8,261 nucleotides of DNA. It comes from JAAETI01 sp965368515. Its GTDB lineage: Bacteria; Actinomycetota; Acidimicrobiia; Spongiisociales; UBA5794. Of the stretch, positions 1-5,537 are shown one piece after another. The stretch is from positions 1 through 8,261 of the forward strand of contig CBDUNF010000160.1 in assembly GCA_965368515.1 (NCBI GenBank), read 5' to 3'. Both the position numbers and the translations under genes were made by a program. A model generated the notes under the pieces. It saw nothing but the letters and a program-made list of their open reading frames with translations, was not told the origin of the DNA and ran no database searches. Each line of letters opens with the position of its first letter. Position 1 is the first letter of the stretch.

Positions 1-69
1 GAACTGTACTTATCAGAGTTCAAGCGTGCTGTCGCCGCCGCCACCCTCAACGCCGACCGTGCCGACTAG
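1..69 (+). CDS. C-terminal end of an unidentified protein (5' part outside window)
   Basis: An open frame enters from the left edge and ends at TAG (67-69). The visible 22 residues begin ELYLSEFKRA and end NADRAD; they are rich in Ala and charged residues and probably form a terminal helix. This is too little to assign a family. The stop codon interlocks with the stop of the minus-strand mshD gene: both lie in the tetranucleotide CTAG at 66-69. That exact tail-to-tail junction is the main reason to believe this frame is real. Confidence 0.5.
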   Translation, partial: ELYLSEFKRAVAAATLNADRAD

Positions 70-986
70 GGACACAACCTTCGGGCCACCGCTTCTTCGG
101 GGCGTGGATAGCGATATGCCTCGATAACTCGGGTCGTCTCAAAGCCAAGGTCCTTATAAAGACCCACGGCGCGGTCGTTGTCGGCCTCAACATATAGCTT
201 GGCCTTGGTTACGTGTCTGGCATTGCCCAGATAGTCCAGACCATGGCAGATGAGTGAGCGACCAAGACCCCGACCTTCCCAGCCGGGTGCAACACCGACG
301 ATGTAGATCTCGCCAACACCGTCATCGTGAATCTTCGTCCAACAACTCCCGGCAAGTTCGTCATGGTCCCAGACAAGGAAGAACCCGTGCGCGTCGAACC
401 AAGTTTGAGCGATGCGGTGCTCCAGATCTCGTCGCGTCATCGATCCGTTCTCGGGGTGACCGGCGAACGCAGCATTGTTAGCCCGCAGCCAGGCCCGCTC
501 GTCAACACCCATGCGGAAGGTCGCAACGTCGAAACCGTTGAAAGAGACGTCAAGACACTCAATTGGAAGTGAGCGCCTCATCTCGAGCAGTTCACGGGTT
601 CGACACCACCCCGCCGCACGGGCCGCCGCAGCCACATATGGTGCTCTAGCCCACAGAGTTACCGCAGCGTCTCCTGACTCGAGACGAAGGGCCTCCAGCA
701 GGTCCCTTGCGATATCGAGGTGCCGCTGTGTGGGTTCGACAACCACCTCGATTGCCCAGTGGCCCGGATTCGTGACTGTGCCGCGATGCCATGCGGCCTG
801 TCCGTACCCGATCAGATCGCCGTCAGCGCCAGTCGCCACCTGCTCACGCGCATCCAGCCCACCATCGAGACGCAGGTGCTTGTACTCGGACAGAGCTTCT
901 TCGCCGTCGTGTTCGGCCACGACGCGTACGAGCTGTTGGAGTTCCCCGCGCTGATCGGGGTGGAATCTAGATGTGGTGACGCCCAT
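66..986 (-). CDS. mshD: Mycothiol synthase (acetyl-CoA:Cys-GlcN-Ins acetyltransferase)
   Basis: MshD performs the last step of mycothiol biosynthesis in the cytosol, acetylating the cysteine amine of Cys-GlcN-Ins with acetyl-CoA. The 306-residue product matches the family size (about 300-315) and its tandem GNAT layout. The N-terminal GNAT half (about 1-140) has a degenerate CoA loop near residues 81-97. The C-terminal half (about 150-306), regarded in the family as the catalytic one, keeps the signature stretch FAGHPENGSMT (174-184), WFDAHGFF (196-203), CWTKIH (215-220), the acetyl-CoA loop GRGLG (238-242), LYVEADN and LYKDLGF. The frame is open upstream to 1121, but ATG at 984-986 is preferred because GGAGG lies 4 bases before it (991-995) and family similarity begins about there. 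It is divergent from the patatin gene with a 72-base gap, and convergent with the partial gene at the left edge. Confidence 0.93.
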   Translation of the reverse strand: MGVTTSRFHPDQRGELQQLVRVVAEHDGEEALSEYKHLRLDGGLDAREQVATGADGDLIGYGQAAWHRGTVTNPGHWAIEVVVEPTQRHLDIARDLLEALRLESGDAAVTLWARAPYVAAAARAAGWCRTRELLEMRRSLPIECLDVSFNGFDVATFRMGVDERAWLRANNAAFAGHPENGSMTRRDLEHRIAQTWFDAHGFFLVWDHDELAGSCWTKIHDDGVGEIYIVGVAPGWEGRGLGRSLICHGLDYLGNARHVTKAKLYVEADNDRAVGLYKDLGFETTRVIEAYRYPRPEEAVARRLCP

Positions 987-990
987 GTCG

Positions 991-995
991 CCTCC
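991..995 (-). promoter_or_regulatory. Shine-Dalgarno site of mshD
   Basis: The minus strand reads GGAGG, then CGAC, then ATG. This strong site, although with a short 4-base spacer, fixes the mshD start at 986 rather than at the earlier in-frame ATG at 1121, which lies inside the divergent gene. Confidence 0.6.
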
Positions 996-1052
996 GAGAC
1001 GGTGCTTCGCTCCCTTCGGCGTCCAATCCGGCGAACGAAAGCAATTCGACCT

Positions 1053-1058
1053 TATCCT
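1053..1058 (+). promoter_or_regulatory. Candidate -10 element (TATCCT) of the patatin-like gene
   Basis: TATCCT fits the actinobacterial -10 pattern TAnnnT. It directly abuts the first possible start ATG (1059) and ends 6 bases before an in-frame GTG (1065). No Shine-Dalgarno sequence is visible upstream. A transcript from this element would start at about 1065, giving a leaderless mRNA beginning with GTG. On the other strand the overlapping TAAGGT (1049-1054) could serve mshD. No convincing -35 is seen for either. Confidence 0.3.
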
Positions 1059-2021
1059 ATGCCCGTGAGCAGAATCGGTCTTGTACTTGGCGGCGGCGGG
1101 ATAACCGGAGCCGCGTTCCAATTCGGCACCCTACTCACTTTGCAGCTAGCCACCGACTGGAACCCCAACTCGGCAGATGTCGTTATCGGAACGTCATGTG
1201 GCGCCCTCACCGGGGCGATGGTGCGTGGAGACCAGCTCAATCTGCGGACGTTCGTCGGCGATGCCGAATCACGAGACGAAGTCGCGGCCACACTTCGCGC
1301 CCGTGTGTACCAGCGCAGCCGACCCACGGGGATGGTCCGCTGGCTGCGCAGGGGTGTTCTCCCGGGTCTACGCCGACCGGACCTCAGTCTGGTGCTCGGA
1401 AGCCCGGCGATCTACTCCACCGCGGGACTCGCCGAGTGGATCGACGATGCCTTGGGTGATGGAGCGACAAGCTGGCCCGACAGGCCAACGGTCGTTGTTG
1501 CTTACGACGTTGAGGCCCGGGAACGTACGCCTTTCGGAACCGAGGACGCCCCACCAGCCCAGATCCGCAACGCAGTTGCCGCATCCGCCGCAGTGCCCGG
1601 TATCTTCCAACCGGTGCACATTCGTGATCGCTGGTATGCGGATGGGGGCCTGGCCAGCGGAACATCGATTGATCTATTGCTGGGCTCCGAGGAGCCTCTA
1701 GATCTCGTGATCGTGGTGGCACCACTCGCTGCAGCCGAAAGGAGACCCGGCGCCAGGTTCTATGAGGACATCTTTGATCGGTTTGGGCGAATCGCACTCG
1801 AGGCCGAGATTGCCCTGGTCAAGGAACATTGGCCTGACACCGAGTTTGTGATCCTGCGACCTGATCACCGGGTTCTTGCGGTGTCCCGGCCGAATCCAAT
1901 GTCGGCTGAGGCCGCTATGCCAGTGTTCTTACGGACATTGCGTTCGATGAAACATGAACTTGCAGCCCCGGCAACATGGGATCTGCTGCGAAAACACCTG
2001 GTGGCAACGTCGCCTAGGTGA
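1059..2021 (+). CDS. Patatin-like phospholipase / lipid acyl hydrolase
   Basis: This is a 320-residue patatin-fold protein; the family cleaves acyl esters of phospholipids and related lipids with a Ser-Asp dyad. The N-terminus carries the glycine-rich oxyanion loop GGGGITG (11-17). The nucleophile elbow GTSCG (44-48) places the catalytic Ser at 46. ADGG (194-197) supplies the Asp at 195. There is no signal peptide or membrane segment, so a cytosolic or membrane-peripheral enzyme is likely. The frame is open to 720, but that part only mirrors mshD. Family similarity starts at VSRIGLVLGGGG, so the start is ATG 1059 or, if the mRNA is leaderless, GTG 1065. The 3' end overlaps the DivIVA gene tail to tail by 8 bases. 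The substrate cannot be read from the sequence. Confidence 0.88.
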   Translation: MPVSRIGLVLGGGGITGAAFQFGTLLTLQLATDWNPNSADVVIGTSCGALTGAMVRGDQLNLRTFVGDAESRDEVAATLRARVYQRSRPTGMVRWLRRGVLPGLRRPDLSLVLGSPAIYSTAGLAEWIDDALGDGATSWPDRPTVVVAYDVEARERTPFGTEDAPPAQIRNAVAASAAVPGIFQPVHIRDRWYADGGLASGTSIDLLLGSEEPLDLVIVVAPLAAAERRPGARFYEDIFDRFGRIALEAEIALVKEHWPDTEFVILRPDHRVLAVSRPNPMSAEAAMPVFLRTLRSMKHELAAPATWDLLRKHLVATSPR

Positions 2022-3123
2022 CTTCGCGCAGCTCTTCGAGCAGGCGGTCGACCTTGTCGCTGATATCTGCTGTCGATTCCGAGGCCTCAGCGGGTTGGGG
2101 CTCGACTACCTCGAGGTGCGGGGCACCTTCTCCCCCGGCATCGGATGCTGCTTCTGGCTCGGCAGCTGGTTCGCCTGGCTCGATTGTCTCGTGCATTGGA
2201 GCGGACTCATGCTCAGCCTGCGGCATGGCTGGCTCCGCCTGAGCTGAATCACCAGCCTCGGCATCCGCAGCCTCGGCGTCGGCCTCAAAAGCAGGAGCCG
2301 CGTCCTCGGAACTCACCTCGGGCGCCGATTCGGTGGCTAGGTCGTCCGGCGTTGTGGGCTCCGGATCAGACTCGGGGAAAGCCGGTGCGGCGATGGCTGC
2401 GGGTATTGCCGCTGCTGCAGCGGCAAGTAGCTCCGGGTTCTCAGCGCTGGCCCGTGCCTGCTCCAGCGCCGCATCGAGTACGGTTCGGGCGCTTTGTAGC
2501 CGAGGATTCGACTCAGCGCTCAAGGCTCGAAGCGATTCTTCAGCGCCTTCAAGCTGCGCACGCAGTTGCTCAATCCGTTCTACGAGCAGTTCGCTCTCGG
2601 CGAGGGCGGCCTGCGCAACCTCGCGAGCCTGTGCGGTTGCGCCGGAAGTGAGAGCTGACGCATGAGCCTCCGCTTCGCCGGTGACTGTCTGGGCGTGGCT
2701 CTCGGCTTCACTGGTGACCGCCTGAGCGTGACTCTCAGCTTCGCTGGTGACCGATTGGGCGTGACTTTCGGCTTCTTGTGTTAGTAACCGCGCCCTCTCT
2801 TCGGCCTCTCCAACGAGTGCAGCGGCCTTGGCTTCGGCATCGGCTTGGGTCGCCGCTGCTTGCTCTCTGGCCCCTGCCAGCAGCTCCTCTTTGGCATGGG
2901 CAGCGGCCTTGAGGGTCAGACGGAGAGCCTCTTCTGACTCGTCGGCGTCCTGAACCTTGGCTTCGAGCGCAACGATGGTCGTCTCGAGCTCCGCGATTCG
3001 CTGCTGATGCGCCTGAACAGCGGTGGCGATTTCGGATAGATGCGCATCTACGGCATCGGGGTCGTATCCGCGCCGATTAAGCTCGAATTGTTGTCCGGTG
3101 ATGCTCTGATGTGAAAGATCCAC
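2014..3123 (-). CDS. DivIVA-domain coiled-coil protein with hendecad repeats
   Basis: This is a DivIVA-like protein; relatives are cytosolic coiled-coil scaffolds at cell poles and septa of Actinobacteria that guide wall growth. From the GTG at 3121-3123 it has 369 residues. Residues 1-30 form the DivIVA head (DLSHQSITGQQFELNRRGYD, then VDAHL), matching the usual motif with an F, an RGYD loop and VDxxL. A coiled coil follows to about residue 210. Part of it has an 11-residue period, with four near-identical EAESHAQxVTS-type units at 117-160. The tail (about 215-355) is acidic and rich in Ala, Pro and Glu, and ends with a short amphipathic helix, VDRLLEELREV. The frame extends to ATG 3222, adding 33 Pro/Arg/Asp-rich residues. 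GTG 3123 is preferred because AAAGGGA lies 4 bases upstream and the DivIVA motif then starts at residue 2. Its specific role is not known; it is not assumed to be the main DivIVA/Wag31. Confidence 0.85.
   Translation of the reverse strand: MDLSHQSITGQQFELNRRGYDPDAVDAHLSEIATAVQAHQQRIAELETTIVALEAKVQDADESEEALRLTLKAAAHAKEELLAGAREQAAATQADAEAKAAALVGEAEERARLLTQEAESHAQSVTSEAESHAQAVTSEAESHAQTVTGEAEAHASALTSGATAQAREVAQAALAESELLVERIEQLRAQLEGAEESLRALSAESNPRLQSARTVLDAALEQARASAENPELLAAAAAAIPAAIAAPAFPESDPEPTTPDDLATESAPEVSSEDAAPAFEADAEAADAEAGDSAQAEPAMPQAEHESAPMHETIEPGEPAAEPEAASDAGGEGAPHLEVVEPQPAEASESTADISDKVDRLLEELREVT
2644..2775 (-). repeat. Four tandem 33-bp units encoding 11-residue hendecads
   Basis: The units are 2743-2775, 2710-2742, 2677-2709 and 2644-2676, in coding order. 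They encode EAESHAQSVTS, EAESHAQAVTS, EAESHAQTVTG and EAEAHASALTS. The same 11-residue phase continues with diverged units on both sides: EAEERARLLTQ (2776-2808) and DAEAKAAALVG (2809-2841) before, GATAQAREVAQ (2611-2643) and AALAESELLVE (2578-2610) after. The near-identical core suggests recent unit duplication within an older hendecad coiled coil. Confidence 0.85.
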
Positions 3124-3127
3124 AAGG

Positions 3128-3134
3128 TCCCTTT
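3128..3134 (-). promoter_or_regulatory. Shine-Dalgarno-like site deciding the DivIVA-protein start
   Basis: The minus strand reads AAAGGGA, then CCTT, then GTG (3123). The alternative ATG at 3222 is preceded only by an A-rich stretch (AACAACGAAA) without a Shine-Dalgarno match. Confidence 0.45.
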
Positions 3135-3233
3135 GATTCCGCTGGGTCCGATTGTACGACTCAGGGTCGCGATCTGGGTCGGCGATTGGAATAGGTCGCT
3201 CGACCCCTAGACGCTTCGGCATTTTCGTTGTTT

Positions 3234-3262
3234 AGTTGAGGAGTACTACTCATAGCAGTCAA
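3234..3262 (-). promoter_or_regulatory. Candidate promoter for the DivIVA-domain gene
   Basis: On the minus strand, TTGACT (3257-3262) is one base from the -35 consensus TTGACA. Seventeen bases later comes TCAACT (3234-3239), a poor -10. Transcription would start near 3227, leaving a leader of about 100 bases before GTG 3123, or almost none before ATG 3222. The spacer holds the palindrome at 3241-3251. The weak -10 keeps confidence low. Confidence 0.25.
3241..3251. promoter_or_regulatory. Operator-like palindrome GAGTACTACTC
   Basis: This is a perfect inverted repeat with 5-base arms around one central base (GAGTA-C-TACTC). It lies between the divergent DivIVA-domain and pilin genes and inside the spacer of the candidate DivIVA promoter. 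A looser outer repeat, CGTTGT (3226-3231) with ACAACG (3266-3271), roughly brackets it. A regulator binding here could affect both genes, but no regulator family is recognised. Confidence 0.3.
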
Positions 3263-3296
3263 ACGACAACGCACCGCGACTAGAGGACGGCACCAA

Positions 3297-3479
3297 ATGA
3301 GCGTATTTCGATATCTCAAGACTGTGCTGCACCGTATGGAAGATAACCAGATCGGTGCCAGCCTTGTTGAATACGCGTTGCTGATCTCCCTCATCGCGCT
3401 CGTCGCCTTTGCCGCCGTCGCAGCCTTCGGCGGGGCTCTCGCAACCGAATACTCGGGAATCGCCGACACGTTGCCGTAG
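3297..3479 (+). CDS. Flp-type (type IVb) pilin, orphan
   Basis: This is a 60-residue prepilin. Flp pilins are small subunits of Tad-type adhesive pili, cut by a prepilin peptidase and assembled in the membrane. A short basic leader ends at NQIG (17-20), where cleavage between Gly20 and Ala21 is expected. The mature N-terminus ASLVEYALL places Glu and Tyr at mature positions 5 and 6, the Flp hallmark. A hydrophobic helix runs to about residue 48, followed by a short polar tail. ATG 3297 has GAGGA (3283-3287) 9 bases upstream. No prepilin peptidase, secretion ATPase or platform gene lies in the window, so assembly would depend on genes elsewhere. Confidence 0.88.
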   Translation: MSVFRYLKTVLHRMEDNQIGASLVEYALLISLIALVAFAAVAAFGGALATEYSGIADTLP

Positions 3480-3500
3480 AACGGTCGCTCTCATCTCCCG

Positions 3501-3524
3501 GGCCGGCTAATCGGCCGAATTCGG
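3501..3524 (+). terminator. Inverted repeats after the pilin gene; weak terminator candidate
   Basis: GGCCG (3501-3505) pairs with CGGCC (3512-3516) over a 6-base loop. The second arm overlaps a perfect 10-base palindrome, CCGAATTCGG (3515-3524). There is no T-run, so this could be a U-less terminator, an attenuator or chance in GC-rich DNA. Confidence 0.2.
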
Positions 3525-3544
3525 TGACTCGGCTCGTCGCCCAA

Positions 3545-3550
3545 TAGAAT
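3545..3550 (+). promoter_or_regulatory. Candidate -10 element TAGAAT upstream of the stalked-protein pair
   Basis: TAGAAT matches five of six bases of TATAAT. Transcription would begin at about 3557, directly before GGAGG (3558-3562) and the ATG at 3569, giving a leader of about 12 bases. No clear -35 sits 16-18 bases upstream. If real, this drives the gene at 3569 and its overlapping partner separately from the pilin. Confidence 0.4.
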
Positions 3551-3568
3551 GCCGTCCGGAGGCATCTG

Positions 3569-4393
3569 ATGGTCAGAAAGACGGCAGCCGCTGTCGTTGT
3601 TTTTGTATTCGCAGCCGTCGTCGGCACCCTGATTTCCCCGAACAGCTCCGACGAGACCGCGACAACCCCGACCGCCCCCCAGCAAACCACTACCGCGGGC
3701 GTTCCCCGAGCGTTCTTCGTAGATGAAGACGAGACCGTTGTCGGCCCCGCAGTAATCGTCGCCGACACCGCCCACATCGATGGAACCCAACTCGTCGTCA
3801 GCTTCGATATCGCAACCCTTGCTCCAACCGCCGATTCGGCCGACGTCATCCGGCCCCAGGGCTTTGGCAACTTCATGACCATCGCACCTGAAGACCTCGT
3901 CACGGTCTTTCTCGACGACTGGCAGGTGACGGCCAACGGCACGGACATACCGGGAACCGTGGCCAATCCGTCAGCGCGAGCAGCTCGTTTTGAGGTAGGG
4001 AGTGGCTTCGATCTATCGAGCATCGAACGGGTTGAAATCTCCTCCTACGCCCTATTGACACCGGTCAGTTCGGAGATCGCGCTTGCCGCCGGCAGCGAAT
4101 CAGCTCCAGTAGCACCGGGGATCACTGCCCGCCTGCTCGCCGTTACGGAACAGGCAAACACGATCGTGCAGGTCGAGTTGACCTCTGACCGTGAATTCAA
4201 CCTCGACAACCTGCGGGTCACGGGAGCCGGGCCCGGATGGCTGTCGGCGGTACGCGAGGCGGAGGGGAGGCCACGATGGAACCTCACGTTCGATTCGGAG
4301 ACAGCACCGTCGCCGATCCTGATGGAGGTGGAGGGCTCCGTCTGGATGGTCGTCGATGAGGCGGTCACAGTCACTCTCGGAGAGCCAGAATGA
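3569..4393 (+). CDS. Uncharacterised membrane-anchored/secreted protein with Thr-rich stalk
   Basis: I do not recognise a family. The product has 274 residues. After a basic start (VRK) there is one hydrophobic segment (5-22), a signal peptide or signal anchor without a lipobox Cys. A Thr/Pro/Gln-rich linker follows (about 26-43). The rest (about 45-274) is an extracellular, probably beta-rich region of alternating hydrophobic and polar stretches with many Val, Ile and Thr and no Cys. It looks like two sections, about 45-165 and 175-274, but no catalytic motif is visible. The start is well supported: GGAGG (3558-3562) is 6 bases before ATG. The stop overlaps the next gene's start in ATGA (4390-4393), so the two are translationally coupled and probably act together at the cell surface. 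Confidence 0.8.
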   Translation: MVRKTAAAVVVFVFAAVVGTLISPNSSDETATTPTAPQQTTTAGVPRAFFVDEDETVVGPAVIVADTAHIDGTQLVVSFDIATLAPTADSADVIRPQGFGNFMTIAPEDLVTVFLDDWQVTANGTDIPGTVANPSARAARFEVGSGFDLSSIERVEISSYALLTPVSSEIALAAGSESAPVAPGITARLLAVTEQANTIVQVELTSDREFNLDNLRVTGAGPGWLSAVREAEGRPRWNLTFDSETAPSPILMEVEGSVWMVVDEAVTVTLGEPE

Positions 4394-5433
4394 GCGAGAG
4401 CATTTGGGAAGAACTCGCCCGGTCACCCCTCGATCCCGACCCAGGCGATGAACAGGCCGTGCTCCCATGGATCTGGTCGATCGCAATCGCCGCTGTCGCC
4501 GGATTGCTGCTGGGCCTCTTCTTCCTCGGATCCAGTACCGGGGCAACTTCGACGACCACCGTCGCCGCCACTCCCCCGACAACCGAGACCACCAGCCCCC
4601 CGCCGCCGCCGGACCCTGAGGTGCCCGGAGGATACGTCGATATCGACGGGGTGGGCCTCGATGCCAAGATCGCATACAGCCGTGCAGGCAATCTCTACGT
4701 CGTCGTGAGCGAAGCAGCCCGCAGCGACCGAGAGCCACCCGATGCCCCGACGTTTCATGCCGCAGAGTGGGTCCTCAGCGGTGACGGAGTTTCCATCACC
4801 GCCAGCAGAGCCATCGAGTCGACACTGACCCCGGGCGTCGTCGTCGTCGAGTTTCCCGGCGTCTCCGCGTTGCCAGATTCTGCGCCGAGCCTCACTGCCA
4901 GGCGAGCCTCCGAGATGGTCGTGCGAACCGGGTGCCATGGCTGCGGTGCCACATCGGTTGACGAGGAAACAGGGGAAATAACCCTCGCAGGAATAGCCAG
5001 ACCGTACGCGATCGCAGAACCGCTAGCAATCGACGTCGGCGCCGGCATTGCGCTTTCGGTCGACCACCTCGAGTTCACCAACGATTGGGGCTACGCCGAG
5101 TGGCACGTCGTCGACGCAAACGACGCCATATTGAGGACGTCCCTACGCATTGTTTTCGAGGGAACGGACGACCCCGCTCGCGACGACATTCAACCAACTC
5201 AGCTCATCCCGCAGAACCTGTTTGGTGCCAGCCAACAGAATCCGACGGTCGCCAATCCTGAGCCGTTTGCCCGGAGTGGATCACTCCTGCTCGAGCGGGC
5301 AGGTGAGCTCATTTCAGCCGACAACTCCCCCACTAGCTTGGTCCTGCGGTGGACTGTCGAGTGGCAGCACCCTGTTGGCGAACCTATCGCGATCCCGCTG
5401 GCGAACATCACCGACCTCGGAATAATCGACTGA
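4390..5433 (+). CDS. Uncharacterised single-pass membrane protein with Thr/Pro stalk and extracellular domain
   Basis: I do not recognise a family. The 347-residue product starts with an acidic tail (1-26) that would be cytoplasmic. One membrane helix follows (about 27-47), then a Thr/Pro-rich stalk (about 48-78) with a run of five prolines, then a beta-rich outer region (about 80-347). The outer region holds the only two cysteines, in C182-H-G-C185, which could form a disulfide or bind a metal. The layout resembles anti-sigma or surface-sensor proteins, but the short N-terminal tail lacks a recognisable anti-sigma zinc motif, so this is only a formal likeness. GGAGAG (4379-4384) lies 5 bases before ATG, inside the end of the upstream gene. 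The ATGA overlap marks an operon with the gene at 3569. The HtrA-type gene follows after 104 bases. Confidence 0.8.
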   Translation: MSESIWEELARSPLDPDPGDEQAVLPWIWSIAIAAVAGLLLGLFFLGSSTGATSTTTVAATPPTTETTSPPPPPDPEVPGGYVDIDGVGLDAKIAYSRAGNLYVVVSEAARSDREPPDAPTFHAAEWVLSGDGVSITASRAIESTLTPGVVVVEFPGVSALPDSAPSLTARRASEMVVRTGCHGCGATSVDEETGEITLAGIARPYAIAEPLAIDVGAGIALSVDHLEFTNDWGYAEWHVVDANDAILRTSLRIVFEGTDDPARDDIQPTQLIPQNLFGASQQNPTVANPEPFARSGSLLLERAGELISADNSPTSLVLRWTVEWQHPVGEPIAIPLANITDLGIID

Positions 5434-5444
5434 CGTCGTGCGGT

Positions 5445-5473
5445 TACCGGATTAATAGTTTGTCAATCTGGTA
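5445..5473 (+). terminator. Nine-base-pair hairpin after the stalked-protein pair
   Basis: TACCGGATT (5445-5453) pairs with AATCTGGTA (5465-5473) over an 11-base loop, all pairs formed if one G-U is allowed. The G-U appears only in plus-strand RNA, which agrees with the direction of the upstream genes. There is no T-run after it. It may reduce read-through into the HtrA-type gene. Confidence 0.3.
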
Positions 5474-5486
5474 CTCACCCAATTCT

Positions 5487-5492
5487 TATGGT
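5487..5492 (+). promoter_or_regulatory. Candidate -10 element TATGGT before the HtrA-type gene
   Basis: TATGGT fits TAnnnT. The best -35-like sequence, TTGTCA (5460-5465), is 21 bases upstream, which is too far for a normal promoter, so support is weak. If used, transcription would begin near 5500, at the ATG of a seven-codon frame (5501-5524). Confidence 0.2.
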
Positions 5493-5500
5493 TCGAGCCC

Positions 5501-5524
5501 ATGATGAAGACCGACCCGATGTGA
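5501..5524 (+). other. Possible seven-codon leader frame upstream of the HtrA-type gene
   Basis: ATG at 5501 opens MMKTDPM and ends TGA at 5522-5524, followed at once by in-frame TAA. The second stop overlaps the Shine-Dalgarno AAGGA (5526-5530) of the next gene. A ribosome finishing here would sit on the HtrA start region. No Shine-Dalgarno precedes the frame, and a frame this short can arise by chance. Confidence 0.15.
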
Positions 5525-5537
5525 TAAGGACACAGCA

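Noticed and set aside
720..1058. Upstream extension of the patatin frame to 720
   Set aside because: It lies almost wholly antisense to mshD, and patatin similarity begins only at the GGGG loop just after 1059.
987..1121. Upstream extension of the mshD frame to an ATG at 1121
   Set aside because: The 45 extra residues have no family counterpart, overlap the divergent patatin gene, and the internal ATG at 986 has GGAGG in front of it.
2145..2665. Plus-strand open frames across the DivIVA-domain gene
   Set aside because: They are Arg/Pro- or Ser/Ala-rich mirror translations of a GC-rich, low-complexity coding region, without start signals or family features.
2644..2775. 33-bp tandem units as a CRISPR array or non-coding minisatellite
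   Set aside because: The units are directly adjacent with no unique spacers, keep the reading frame exactly, and vary mostly in ways that conserve the hendecad pattern.
3391..4023. Long minus-strand open frame over the pilin and the first stalked protein
   Set aside because: It is a low-complexity Thr/Ala/Arg-rich antisense shadow; the plus-strand genes have good ribosome sites, membrane segments and a coupled stop-start junction.
4390..4470. Anti-sigma factor identity for the gene at 4390
   Set aside because: The cytoplasmic part is only about 26 residues and acidic, has no zinc-binding HxxxCxxC-type motif, and no sigma-factor gene is adjacent.
4100..4938. Minus-strand open frames over the stalked-protein pair
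   Set aside because: They are Arg/Gly/Trp-rich antisense translations with no start signals, and they contradict the well-supported ATGA-coupled plus-strand genes.
3569..5433. The two stalked proteins as duplicates of one another
   Set aside because: They share the layout and a beta-rich composition, but by eye I found no alignable motif beyond the Thr-rich linker; a profile or structural comparison would be needed.
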